64,000 nt of DNA. Source: Sphingobacterium psychroaquaticum (GTDB lineage: Bacteria > Bacteroidota > Bacteroidia > Sphingobacteriales > Sphingobacteriaceae). The translations under genes were made by a program, and so were the position numbers. This document shows, in pieces, positions 51,962 through 60,096 of the stretch (the first letter of the stretch is position 1; each line of letters opens with the position of its first letter). The stretch lies in the NCBI RefSeq assembly GCF_900177625.1, contig NZ_FXAU01000006.1, positions 1 to 64,000 on the forward strand, in the 5' to 3' direction. Under the pieces are notes generated by a model that had not been told where the DNA came from, did not search any database, and was given only the letters and a program-made list of their open reading frames with translations.

Positions 51962-54112
51962 TTACTCTGTTTTATTATTATCTCTGTCATTCTCTCGTAG
52001 ACCTGTGTAAAAGGTAAAGCCTCTTTGTGCAAGCTTTAGAAGACTTTTAGGGACTTCCCATTGTTCTCCATACTGGCGAAAGCGTCTACAATCCGCAATG
52101 AAAGCTGGAAGACCAATCTGGTCAATGTAACTGAATACGCCTCCGGTCTGGGGCGCAAAACCTAAACCCAGAACGGAACCAATATCGCCGTCCATGGTGC
52201 TTTCGAGAACTCCTTCCTCGAGGCAGCGATAGCTGTCCAAAGCCTGGATATGCATAAGGCGCTTTTGGATGTCCGCTGTAGATATTTCCATTGATATCTC
52301 CGAACTATAGGGATGTTGCCAAATTGTTTTACGTTGACCTTCGGGATAGTCGTAAAAACCTTTGCCTGCTTTTTTACCTTTTCGTCCTGCTCGAACCATC
52401 CATTCTATGAGTTCCAACATTTGCTCTTCTACGGGCGTTCTTTGTTCATTTTGTTGGAGCACATCCGCCATCAGATCAAGGGATATTTCATCCATTACCG
52501 CTAACGGACCAACGGCTAACCCTGCTCTTTTTGCCACATTTTCGAGAACGATCGGAGATACCCCCTCTAGTAACATGTTCACGGCCTCTAGATTATATTT
52601 CCCAAAGATGCGAGAGGTGAAAAAGCCTGGACTATCGTTTACCACAATGGGAACTTTCCCAAGCTGATTAGCAAAATCTACAGCGCGTGCAAGTGTTTCC
52701 TGATTTGTTTTTTCACCTTTTATGATTTCAATCAAAGGCATTCTATCTACCGGAGAGAAGAAGTGGATGCCGATAAATCGTTCTGGGTGGATGGAGGCCT
52801 TCGCTAGTTTTGTTATCGGCAGCGAAGATGTATTTGATGCAAAAAATCCTTTTTCATGAAGAAAAACTTCGGCTTCATGGGTTACCAGCTTTTTGAGCTT
52901 AGGGTCTTCAAAAACAGCCTCAATAATCAAGTCGCAATCCGCCAAATAGGCGTAGGAGTCTGTCGGTTTTATATGATCTAATAATTGATCCGCTTTATCG
53001 CGTGTGGTTCTTCCTAGTGTCAATGCCCGGTGTGTTGTTTGTTCTGCGTAAACTTTTCCTTTTTCCGCTTGCGTTATGGAGATGTCCTTTAATATCACAT
53101 CGATGCCTGCTTTGGCTGCGACGTAGGCGATTCCGGCTCCCATCATACCGGCCCCAAGGATACCGAGTTTCTGAATTGGAGTTGTGAGCGTTCCATTGGT
53201 CCTATTTTTTCCCTTCTTTGCTTGATTGATTCCAAAAAAATTAGTCCGGATCATACTTTTGGCCTCTTTGGAGAGTAAGGTTTTTATAAAGTAACGTGCT
53301 TCAATATCCAATGCGCGTTCGATCGGCAGATCCACCCCATCGTGAATGGCAGCTAGGCAATAGTTTAATCCGGGGTAGTTTCCATGTGTAGCTTTTCGCA
53401 GGTTGCCTATGCTTGCGGTCATCGTCATATGCTCTGCTGGGGACCGAAGTCCCTTGTTTTCGGAGGACATATTCCAAGGTTGTATAACATTTGGATGTGT
53501 TAAAATCCACGCTACAGCATCTTCGAACGCTATTTCTGGATATTCAACTAAATCATGTATCAAGCCGGCTGTTAGTGCATCTTTAGGACTAAAAGTTGTA
53601 CCCTTGAGTAGTATGGGGGCGGCTTTTTCTATGCCTAGCATTTTAGATAGTTTGATGGTTCCCCCTGCACCTGGAAATAATCCAAGTGAGGCTTCAGGAA
53701 GCCCAATCTTATAACGTCCGGCGGTGGCAATGCGGTGATGCGTGGTGAGAGCAAGCTCAAATCCACCACCTAGCGCATGCCCACTGATAATAGAAACCAT
53801 GGGTTTTTGAATCGCTTCATTGGCAAGTATGCCGCGGTGCAGTGTTTGTAAATGTTCTAGGATGAGGTTAGGTGTGTTTTGGATACGCAGAAGCTCCCCA
53901 ACATCAGCTCCAGCCATAAAATCTTTGCGAGCTGATGTTAAGATCAACCCTTTGATATCTGCGCGGTTAAGGAGTGCATTTACCGTCTGTAGGTATGTTT
54001 TTTGAAATTCTAAAGTGAATAGATTAGTTGGGTAACCCGCCATATCTACTTTTATCCAAGCGATACCTTGTGGTAGAATCTCGGTTTTAAAAAAAATATT
54101 TTCTGTAGTCAT
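51962..54112 (-). CDS. fadJ: FadJ-type enoyl-CoA hydratase / 3-hydroxyacyl-CoA dehydrogenase
   Basis: A 716-residue fused enzyme for the second and third steps of beta-oxidation. The crotonase half (~1-190) has IISGHALGGGFELALTTHHR and GLPEASLGLFPGAGGT with both catalytic glutamates. The dehydrogenase half starts near residue 310 with the NAD site LGILGAGMMGAGIAYVAAKA, continues with FIGIHFFSPVDRMPLIEIIK (catalytic His) and VVNDSPGFFTSRI, and ends with a duplicated C-terminal domain. ATG 54112 (MTTENIFFKTEIL) was chosen; a longer reading would overlap the thiolase gene and matches no family N-terminus. Length equals E. coli FadJ (714). Confidence 0.94.
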   Translation of the reverse strand: MTTENIFFKTEILPQGIAWIKVDMAGYPTNLFTLEFQKTYLQTVNALLNRADIKGLILTSARKDFMAGADVGELLRIQNTPNLILEHLQTLHRGILANEAIQKPMVSIISGHALGGGFELALTTHHRIATAGRYKIGLPEASLGLFPGAGGTIKLSKMLGIEKAAPILLKGTTFSPKDALTAGLIHDLVEYPEIAFEDAVAWILTHPNVIQPWNMSSENKGLRSPAEHMTMTASIGNLRKATHGNYPGLNYCLAAIHDGVDLPIERALDIEARYFIKTLLSKEAKSMIRTNFFGINQAKKGKNRTNGTLTTPIQKLGILGAGMMGAGIAYVAAKAGIDVILKDISITQAEKGKVYAEQTTHRALTLGRTTRDKADQLLDHIKPTDSYAYLADCDLIIEAVFEDPKLKKLVTHEAEVFLHEKGFFASNTSSLPITKLAKASIHPERFIGIHFFSPVDRMPLIEIIKGEKTNQETLARAVDFANQLGKVPIVVNDSPGFFTSRIFGKYNLEAVNMLLEGVSPIVLENVAKRAGLAVGPLAVMDEISLDLMADVLQQNEQRTPVEEQMLELIEWMVRAGRKGKKAGKGFYDYPEGQRKTIWQHPYSSEISMEISTADIQKRLMHIQALDSYRCLEEGVLESTMDGDIGSVLGLGFAPQTGGVFSYIDQIGLPAFIADCRRFRQYGEQWEVPKSLLKLAQRGFTFYTGLRENDRDNNKTE

Positions 54113-54123
54113 GTTGTTCTTTG

Positions 54124-55332
54124 TTAGGGTTCGCATCTTTCGATTATCGTTGTAATTCCCATTCCACCGCCAATGCAAAGAGATACTAAACCGGTTTGTA
54201 GTTGTCGACGTTCTAATTCGTCAAGCAGTATACCGAGAAGCATAGCGCCCGTGGCACCTAACGGGTGACCCAAAGCAATAGCTCCACCGTTTACATTGAG
54301 TCTCTCGTGTGGTACGCCAAGTTGGTCCATGAAATAAAGGGGGACCACAGCAAAAGCTTCATTTACTTCATAGAGGTCGATGTCACTGGCTTGCATGCCG
54401 GCGGCTTGGAGTGCTTTTTGACTCGCTGGAACAGGGCCAGTAAGCATGACAGTAGGATCGGTACCAAAGACCGCCATACTTTTTATTCGTGCGCGAGGTT
54501 TTATCCCCAAGCTTTCGCCGGCCTTTTTGCTTCCTATCACAGCGATAGCGGCACCGTCCACGATGGCGGAGGAATTGCCTGCATGATGGACATGATTGAT
54601 GGCCTCGATTTCAGGATATCGATCGATGGCGACGGCGTCAAAACCTCCCCATTGTCCCATGCTTTCAAAAGAAGGATTCAATGCCTTTAATGAATCCATT
54701 GAGGTGGTGCGGATATTTTCATCATGTTCCAGTAAGGGTAAGCCATTTATATCCGTGACGGGAATCCTTGAATTTGTGAAGTAGCCGTTCTTTTCTGCAT
54801 GGAGCGCTCGCTCTTGGGAGGCAACTGCAAATAAATCGAGATCTCCTCGCGTGTAACCAAACTTGGTCGCGATAAGATCGGCTGATATTCCTTGTGGGAC
54901 GAAATAAGCCGGAAGTGCCACGCGTGGGTCAGCGGACATGGCGCCTCCGTCGCTTCCGATAGGAACGCGTGACATGCTTTCCACACCACCAGCAAATACC
55001 AGCTCCTTAAACCCCGCCTTAACGTAGGCCGCAGCTTGGTTGATGGCCTCCAATCCGGATCCACAAAATCTATTTACTGTATAGGCGCTTAAGTGGTCGC
55101 CATATGTAGAAACCTGCGCTATGCTTTTGGCGATATTTGCGCCCTGATCAGCCACCTGAGTGACGCAACCCATAATAAGTTCTTCGACCTGCTCCGTGTC
55201 GAGTTGATGTTTATCTCTTAGGTGCTTCATGAGCTGTGCCCCCAATTGTACGGGAGGTACGCTTATCAATGCACCTTTGCGATTTCCTTTTCCGCGTACC
55301 GTGCGTACTGCGTCGAATATATATGCTTCCAT
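54124..55332 (-). CDS. fadI: Acetyl-CoA C-acyltransferase (3-ketoacyl-CoA thiolase)
   Basis: A 402-residue thiolase that cleaves 3-ketoacyl-CoA in the last step of beta-oxidation. Nucleophile Cys90 is in VNRFCGSGLEAINQA, the His in NGGAIALGHPLGATGA and the second Cys in LVSLCIGGGMG. ATG 55332 (MEAYIFDAVRTVRGKGN) was preferred because homologues start there; an ATG four codons upstream exists. It is directly upstream of the FadJ-type gene (11 nt), so the two subunits of the trifunctional complex are made together. The symbol is by analogy with fadI/fadJ pairing. Confidence 0.93.
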   Translation of the reverse strand: MEAYIFDAVRTVRGKGNRKGALISVPPVQLGAQLMKHLRDKHQLDTEQVEELIMGCVTQVADQGANIAKSIAQVSTYGDHLSAYTVNRFCGSGLEAINQAAAYVKAGFKELVFAGGVESMSRVPIGSDGGAMSADPRVALPAYFVPQGISADLIATKFGYTRGDLDLFAVASQERALHAEKNGYFTNSRIPVTDINGLPLLEHDENIRTTSMDSLKALNPSFESMGQWGGFDAVAIDRYPEIEAINHVHHAGNSSAIVDGAAIAVIGSKKAGESLGIKPRARIKSMAVFGTDPTVMLTGPVPASQKALQAAGMQASDIDLYEVNEAFAVVPLYFMDQLGVPHERLNVNGGAIALGHPLGATGAMLLGILLDELERRQLQTGLVSLCIGGGMGITTIIERCEP

Positions 55333-55358
55333 TATTGTTTGCATTAATGATTGAAAAA

Positions 55359-56927
55359 TTAGCGTGTACCGACATCTGTTTTTGGCATACTTCCATTGGT
55401 AAACATCTTTGCAATGAACTGCTCTTTAATTACGAATTTTTGAACCTTTCCCGAAGGTGTACGTGGGAGGGCATCGGTAAAGTGGTAGATCTTCGGTATC
55501 CGATAAGTAGGAAGATGTTTCCCTAAAAACGTTGCTATTTTGTCGGGGGATATCGGGTCTATTTTATTGGTTACCAGTATTGCAGTTACCGTTTCACCCC
55601 ATTCGTGATGGGGTGTGCCAATGACGGCAGCATCGACGATATCGGGATGAAGCAATAACGCATCTTCGACTTGTTTGGAATAGACATTTTCACCACCGGT
55701 ATTGATAATATCTTTTTTTCGATCCACTATATAGAGGTAGCCGTCTTTGTCTTTGCGGGCGATATCACCTGTAATATACCAACCATCGTCGGTGAAAGCA
55801 TCTTGAGAAGCTTGTGGATTCTTATAATAACCAGCCATGCAACTGAAGGCTTTGATCCATATTTCACCGATACTTCCGTTAGGAACTTCATTTCCTTGTT
55901 CGTCGACCACTTTTATACTTACAGATGGAAGTGCATATTTACCAATGGAACCGGCTTTGTGAAGCTGCTCTTCCGGGTAAAGGACAATTCCCGTGGGGCC
56001 GGTTTCCGTCATTCCAAATACCTGATAAAAATTGTTGCTGCGGTAGGCTAAGCTTATTTTTCGACTTATATCCTCACTGATTGGGCCACCACCGTAAGCC
56101 CAGCGTCGTACACTGCTCAAATCGTAGTTCCCGAAATTGGGTACCGTCCGTAAGGGAAGGATATATGAAATAGGAGCTCCAAAATAAAGTGTTATTTTTT
56201 CTCGTTCAATGGTTTCTAACATCTGTAATGGACTGTATTCCCGCAGCAAAACAACTGTTCCTCCCAGGTATAAGGTCGCGCCAAACCAATTGTTTAGTGG
56301 GGAAGAATGCCAGATAGGCATCGCTAGTAAGAGGCGTTCATCCCGAGACAATCCCAGTGTTGTGGCGGCAACCTGAGCAGCCATATATACACTGAAATGC
56401 GGCATGACGCAACCTTTGGGAGCTCCTGTCGTTCCTGACGTATAGAGTATCTGTGCCGGGGAGTCGTGCGTCAGTGGAAAACTGTCGGAGAGGGGTAGGG
56501 GCATATAATCCTTTAGCGTGGTGTCGATTTCAAAGAAGTCGCTCACTTTTCCTTGGGTGGATACCATGGGAATAGAAAAGGTCACTTCTTGAACGATATC
56601 GACTAAAGCTGCATCAAAGAGTAGGAGCTTGGTGTCTGAATCGCGAAGAATATAATCTAGTTCTGCAGATTTTAACTTGTGGTTTATGGGAACAACGGTG
56701 GCCCCCAAGCGCCAGGCACCAAATAAAAACCAGATGAAAGACGGGGTGTTATAACAGAATAAGGCGACTTTATCATCGGGTTTAATTCCATTTTTGTGCA
56801 AAAAGGAGGCTACTTGGAGTGATTTTTCATACACTTCAGTATACGACTCACTTTGGTTGTTGTAACGGAGGAAGTCTTTGTTTCCATATTTGCGGACGTT
56901 GGAATCAAAAATGTCAAGTAAGTTCAT
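55359..56927 (-). CDS. AMP-binding acyl-CoA synthetase
   Basis: A 522-residue ligase of the ANL superfamily that activates a carboxylic acid as acyl-AMP and then acyl-CoA. P-loop AQILYTSGTTGAPKGCVMPH, A5 QVFGMTETGPTGI, A7 YITGDIARKDKDGYLYIVDR and catalytic Lys in RTPSGKVQKFVI are all intact. It is a different type from the frameshifted ligase in the same cluster (about 30% likeness by eye), nearer to bile-acid/short-chain ligases, so the two probably accept different acids. If the other ligase is dead, this one could still feed the pathway. Gaps to neighbours are 21-26 nt. Confidence 0.92.
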   Translation of the reverse strand: MNLLDIFDSNVRKYGNKDFLRYNNQSESYTEVYEKSLQVASFLHKNGIKPDDKVALFCYNTPSFIWFLFGAWRLGATVVPINHKLKSAELDYILRDSDTKLLLFDAALVDIVQEVTFSIPMVSTQGKVSDFFEIDTTLKDYMPLPLSDSFPLTHDSPAQILYTSGTTGAPKGCVMPHFSVYMAAQVAATTLGLSRDERLLLAMPIWHSSPLNNWFGATLYLGGTVVLLREYSPLQMLETIEREKITLYFGAPISYILPLRTVPNFGNYDLSSVRRWAYGGGPISEDISRKISLAYRSNNFYQVFGMTETGPTGIVLYPEEQLHKAGSIGKYALPSVSIKVVDEQGNEVPNGSIGEIWIKAFSCMAGYYKNPQASQDAFTDDGWYITGDIARKDKDGYLYIVDRKKDIINTGGENVYSKQVEDALLLHPDIVDAAVIGTPHHEWGETVTAILVTNKIDPISPDKIATFLGKHLPTYRIPKIYHFTDALPRTPSGKVQKFVIKEQFIAKMFTNGSMPKTDVGTR

Positions 56928-56948
56928 TATTGTCGGTTTTTAAAAGGG

Positions 56949-58643
56949 TTATTTATTGATTATTTTTCCGTCAAGATGAACAGCCTCCGACGTGAAGGTA
57001 CGTTCCAATATCTTGTGGTGGTCCAGTGCAGTTGTGGTAAAAGCACCATAGTTGACGGCCGGTGCTTGTTCAATACGGAGTGTGATAAAAGCATGGCTCA
57101 TATAGTCGGGAGCCACATCCTTCATTATGCTCGCTTGGATAACCAACATCAGCTTTTCGGTAAGTAAACGGGCATGGGCCTCTATGTTTTCTTTGTCTTT
57201 CATAATGCCAATCACTTCCAGCAAAAGCTGTTGGATTGCGGCATTTCCGGCAGCCATTTTTTGCAGCTCTGTCAATAATGTTTGCACCAGTGCGGGCTCC
57301 CGATCCATGGCACGTAATACGTCTAAGCACATGACGTTACCTGAACCTTCCCAGATGGAGTTGACCGGAGCTTCCCGGAAGAGTCGCGCCATAATACCAT
57401 CTTCGACATAGCCATTTCCACCGAAGACTTCCATCGCTTCAGCCGATAGGCTTTCCGATCGTTTGCAACACCAATATTTAGCGGCAGGCGTAACGATTCT
57501 TTTCCACGCTCTAGCGGATTCATCCGTTTCAGCGGCTTCATAGGCCTCCGCTAGCTTTAAGGCTAGATGCTGTGCGGCCTCTGTCTCGAGAGCAAAGTCC
57601 ACCAAGACATTACGCATAAGCGGTTGTTCATATAGTTTTTTACCAAAGGCGCGTCGTTTTCGGGTATATGCAATAGCTTGGACAGTTGCTTGTCGCATAA
57701 GTCCGGCTGCGCCGATAACACAGGCTAATCGTGTATAATTTGCCATTTCAATAATGGTGCGGATTCCCCGTCCTTCCTCACCAATAAGGATGCCCCATGC
57801 GTCTAGAAACTCTACTTCGCTACTGGAGTTACTGCGATTACCCACTTTATCCTTAAGGCGCTGGATGTGCGTGGCATTTTTAGTTCCGTCGAACTTCCAA
57901 CGTGGAACAAAAAAGCAAGCTAAATCATCTGAGTCCCTTATTTTGGCTACGACAAGGTGTGCATCGCACATTGGGGCAGAAAAGAACCATTTATGACCAC
58001 GTAAGAGGTAGGCCTGACCACGTCCGTGTTGGTCAATGGGCGTTGCAATCGTACTATTGCTTCGAACATCTGACCCACCTTGTTTTTCGGTCATACCCAT
58101 GCCGATCCAGATGGATCGTTTTTCGGTAAGGGGGAGATCTCGTTCATCGTAGTCATGACTCAAGAGTTTATCCTTAAGCATGTCCCATAAGATAGGCTCG
58201 CGTTGGATTAAAGGGATAGCTCCTTGTGTCATTGTTGTGGGGCACATAGAGCCAGCTTCAATTTGTCCCATCAGCATAAAACTGGCAGCGAAGTAAGCCC
58301 AGCGGTGTGGTTGTTCATACTCATATGGGATTGAGATCATGCCATTGCCCTTGGCATAACGCATAAACCAGTGCCACGACGGATGGAATGCGACATAATC
58401 CTTTCTGTTTCCCAGACGGTCAAAAGCTTCTAGTGTAGGAAGGTGCTGATTGGCCAATTGTGCTTGACTATAGGCATATTCAGCGCCAATATCTGCACCT
58501 GTTTGCGTTAATTTATCGATGGCCCATTGTGCCCGTCGATCGCCAAAGTATTCGGATAAAACAGCGTCTGTGGTAAATAAGTTATAGTTGTGAAGCTCCG
58601 AAAATTGGTTCGTCACTTCGTGTGTTGTCCATTCGTTTATCAT
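56949..58643 (-). CDS. AidB-like acyl-CoA dehydrogenase
   Basis: A 564-residue acyl-CoA dehydrogenase homologue of the AidB branch (E. coli AidB 541). The large N-terminal domain shows TTDAVLSEYFGDRRAQWAID and GSMCPTTMTQGAIPLI; the FAD-binding core has IGMGMTEKQGGSDVRSNSTI and LRGHKWFFSAPMCDAHLVVA; R-FGKKLYEQPLMRNVLVDF and the catalytic-position Glu in SIWEGSGNVMCLDVLRAM are present. AidB binds DNA and protects from alkylation, but in beta-oxidation clusters such proteins may act on bulky or branched acyl-CoAs. First gene of the minus-strand cluster, opposite the AraC gene. Confidence 0.9.
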   Translation of the reverse strand: MINEWTTHEVTNQFSELHNYNLFTTDAVLSEYFGDRRAQWAIDKLTQTGADIGAEYAYSQAQLANQHLPTLEAFDRLGNRKDYVAFHPSWHWFMRYAKGNGMISIPYEYEQPHRWAYFAASFMLMGQIEAGSMCPTTMTQGAIPLIQREPILWDMLKDKLLSHDYDERDLPLTEKRSIWIGMGMTEKQGGSDVRSNSTIATPIDQHGRGQAYLLRGHKWFFSAPMCDAHLVVAKIRDSDDLACFFVPRWKFDGTKNATHIQRLKDKVGNRSNSSSEVEFLDAWGILIGEEGRGIRTIIEMANYTRLACVIGAAGLMRQATVQAIAYTRKRRAFGKKLYEQPLMRNVLVDFALETEAAQHLALKLAEAYEAAETDESARAWKRIVTPAAKYWCCKRSESLSAEAMEVFGGNGYVEDGIMARLFREAPVNSIWEGSGNVMCLDVLRAMDREPALVQTLLTELQKMAAGNAAIQQLLLEVIGIMKDKENIEAHARLLTEKLMLVIQASIMKDVAPDYMSHAFITLRIEQAPAVNYGAFTTTALDHHKILERTFTSEAVHLDGKIINK

Positions 58644-58870
58644 GATGGTTGGTGTTTGTTTACTGAAACCATGTGAAGCTACTTGCTGTGAAGCTTGTGG
58701 CTCTATTATTTTAGGCGGATAGATCGCTTCTTTTTGTCGTTGTGTTGGGTGTCGCTTGATGGCGTTACTGATGTTTTTTTGCGACGTTATATCCTTCTTT
58801 TATTCTGATATATGCCTGTTATGAAAGATATTTATAAGGTTTTATACAAAGTTAACTTCTTGATATGGTG

Positions 58871-58902
58871 TATTTTTGACTGAATTGTTCTATTTTTTGA
58901 CT
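58871..58902 (+). promoter_or_regulatory. Direct repeats with 21-bp spacing in the AraC/acyl-cluster intergenic region
   Basis: TTTTTGACT occurs at 58873-58881 and again at 58894-58902, exactly 21 bp (two helical turns) apart, each preceded by TA. Such spacing is typical of AraC-family half-sites. TATTTTTG at 58871-58878 could also be a -7 element for the AraC gene. On the minus strand TAACTTTG at 58854-58847 is a possible -7 element for the cluster. The assignments are inference. Confidence 0.45.
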
Positions 58903-58919
58903 ATTTTGTAAGATGTGTG

Positions 58920-59780
58920 ATGTTTATTACTAAAGGATACAGGATGACAGCTTTTAAGAACAATGACTATTCCATCACGATGGTTCATGCAATGAATATT
59001 TTACGCGCACCTTTGCGACTTAGCGGGTACCAGATGGCCTTATGTATTTCGGGCAGTGTGGAGATGACCGTTTCAGGGGAGAGGGTGCGGTATAAGACAG
59101 GGAATTTTGCGACATTTAGTCCGTTTAATACCCTGGAAGTATTGGAGGTATCTCCTGATTATCGGTGTATCCTGCTGATGTTCCAGAAGAATTTCCTAAC
59201 CGAGACGCTGAATAATATTTATTTTTTGGAACGTTTTCAATTGCTTCGTAATACTGGTATTATATTAATGGAGCTTTCAGAAGCAGAGCTGCTACTTTTT
59301 ACGGCACGGCTACATCGGCTGGAGGGTGCTATGCGAGATACAACGCACTTGTTTGCACGGGATATTGTTCGAAGTAAGATTATTGTGCTTTTGTATCGAT
59401 TGGAAGAGTTGCTACTGCATCGTGTTAATGAAGTTAATAATGATTTAAACCCGGTCGGGAAAGAAAAGAAACTCGCCGATTTCCAGGACCTCTTGACGCG
59501 TTATTATTACAGTGAGCGAAAGGTTTCTTTCTATGCGGGTTTGTTGAATACGACATCGGCGCAACTGAGTAAAATGTTGTATGAGGCGACTGGACGAAAA
59601 GCAAAAGAACACATCGATGATATTCGCCTTTTGGAGGCAATGCATTTGTTAAAAGCGGGGCGATATAATGTGTCTGAAGTAAGTAGTCTTCTTTACTATA
59701 AAAATGTAGAAGAATTTAGTCGTTTTTTTAAAAAGAAAACAGGAATTAGTCCGCTTCGCTATGCCCGGGATCAGCTGTAG
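58920..59780 (+). CDS. AraC-family transcriptional regulator
   Basis: A 286-residue regulator with an N-terminal cupin-like sensor (LRLSGYQMALCISGSVEMTV, RYKTGNFATFSPFNTLEVLE) and a C-terminal AraC DNA-binding domain (VSFYAGLLNTTSAQLSKMLY as helix-turn-helix 1, YNVSEVSSLLYYKNVEEFSR then KKTGISPLRYARDQL as the second). Start ATG 58920 is preceded by a GTG that would add one residue; an ATG at 58944 is also possible. It is divergent from the seven-gene acyl-degradation cluster and separated by 276 nt, so control of that cluster is the simplest hypothesis; the effector could be a fatty acid or acyl-CoA. Confidence 0.92.
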   Translation: MFITKGYRMTAFKNNDYSITMVHAMNILRAPLRLSGYQMALCISGSVEMTVSGERVRYKTGNFATFSPFNTLEVLEVSPDYRCILLMFQKNFLTETLNNIYFLERFQLLRNTGIILMELSEAELLLFTARLHRLEGAMRDTTHLFARDIVRSKIIVLLYRLEELLLHRVNEVNNDLNPVGKEKKLADFQDLLTRYYYSERKVSFYAGLLNTTSAQLSKMLYEATGRKAKEHIDDIRLLEAMHLLKAGRYNVSEVSSLLYYKNVEEFSRFFKKKTGISPLRYARDQL

Positions 59781-60096
59781 TTTAGTTGATAGTAGAGCGT
59801 AGATGGTCGTTAGTAGAGCCATAAGCCCCGAAGGGCTTAGCCTAGCTAAATCTTGCGTCTAAAGTTAAGTGGGATACCGTCTATTTCTTCTCTGGGAAAG
59901 TTGGTGTAAGACGGGTTGTTAAAAAGTGTAAAATAAAGCATGAAATATAGGGGGCTGTATGTTTTTTTTGTAAAAAAGCCGTTATACATGTGTTTATTAA
60001 CAGATGTTAAGAACTTTTGAGGAAAACTTGAAACAATAGTTTTAATTTAGTACGTTGAAGGTATATTGAATTTTCACTTTTTACTTAACATATAGC
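59781..60096. other. Intergenic region with hairpin and repeat remnant
   Basis: This 316-nt stretch begins with GTTGATAGTAGAGCGTAGATGG-type units resembling the repeats at 523-712. A hairpin TAAGCCC-CGAA-GGGCTTA at 59822-59839 could end the AraC transcript although no T-run follows. The rest is AT-rich leader for the TPR gene; no clear promoter consensus was found. Confidence 0.45.

Noticed and set aside
54113..54178. Longer FadJ-type protein overlapping the thiolase gene
   Set aside because: The extra 22 residues (MHWRWNGNYNDNRKM...) read through the thiolase 3' end in another frame and match no family N-terminus.
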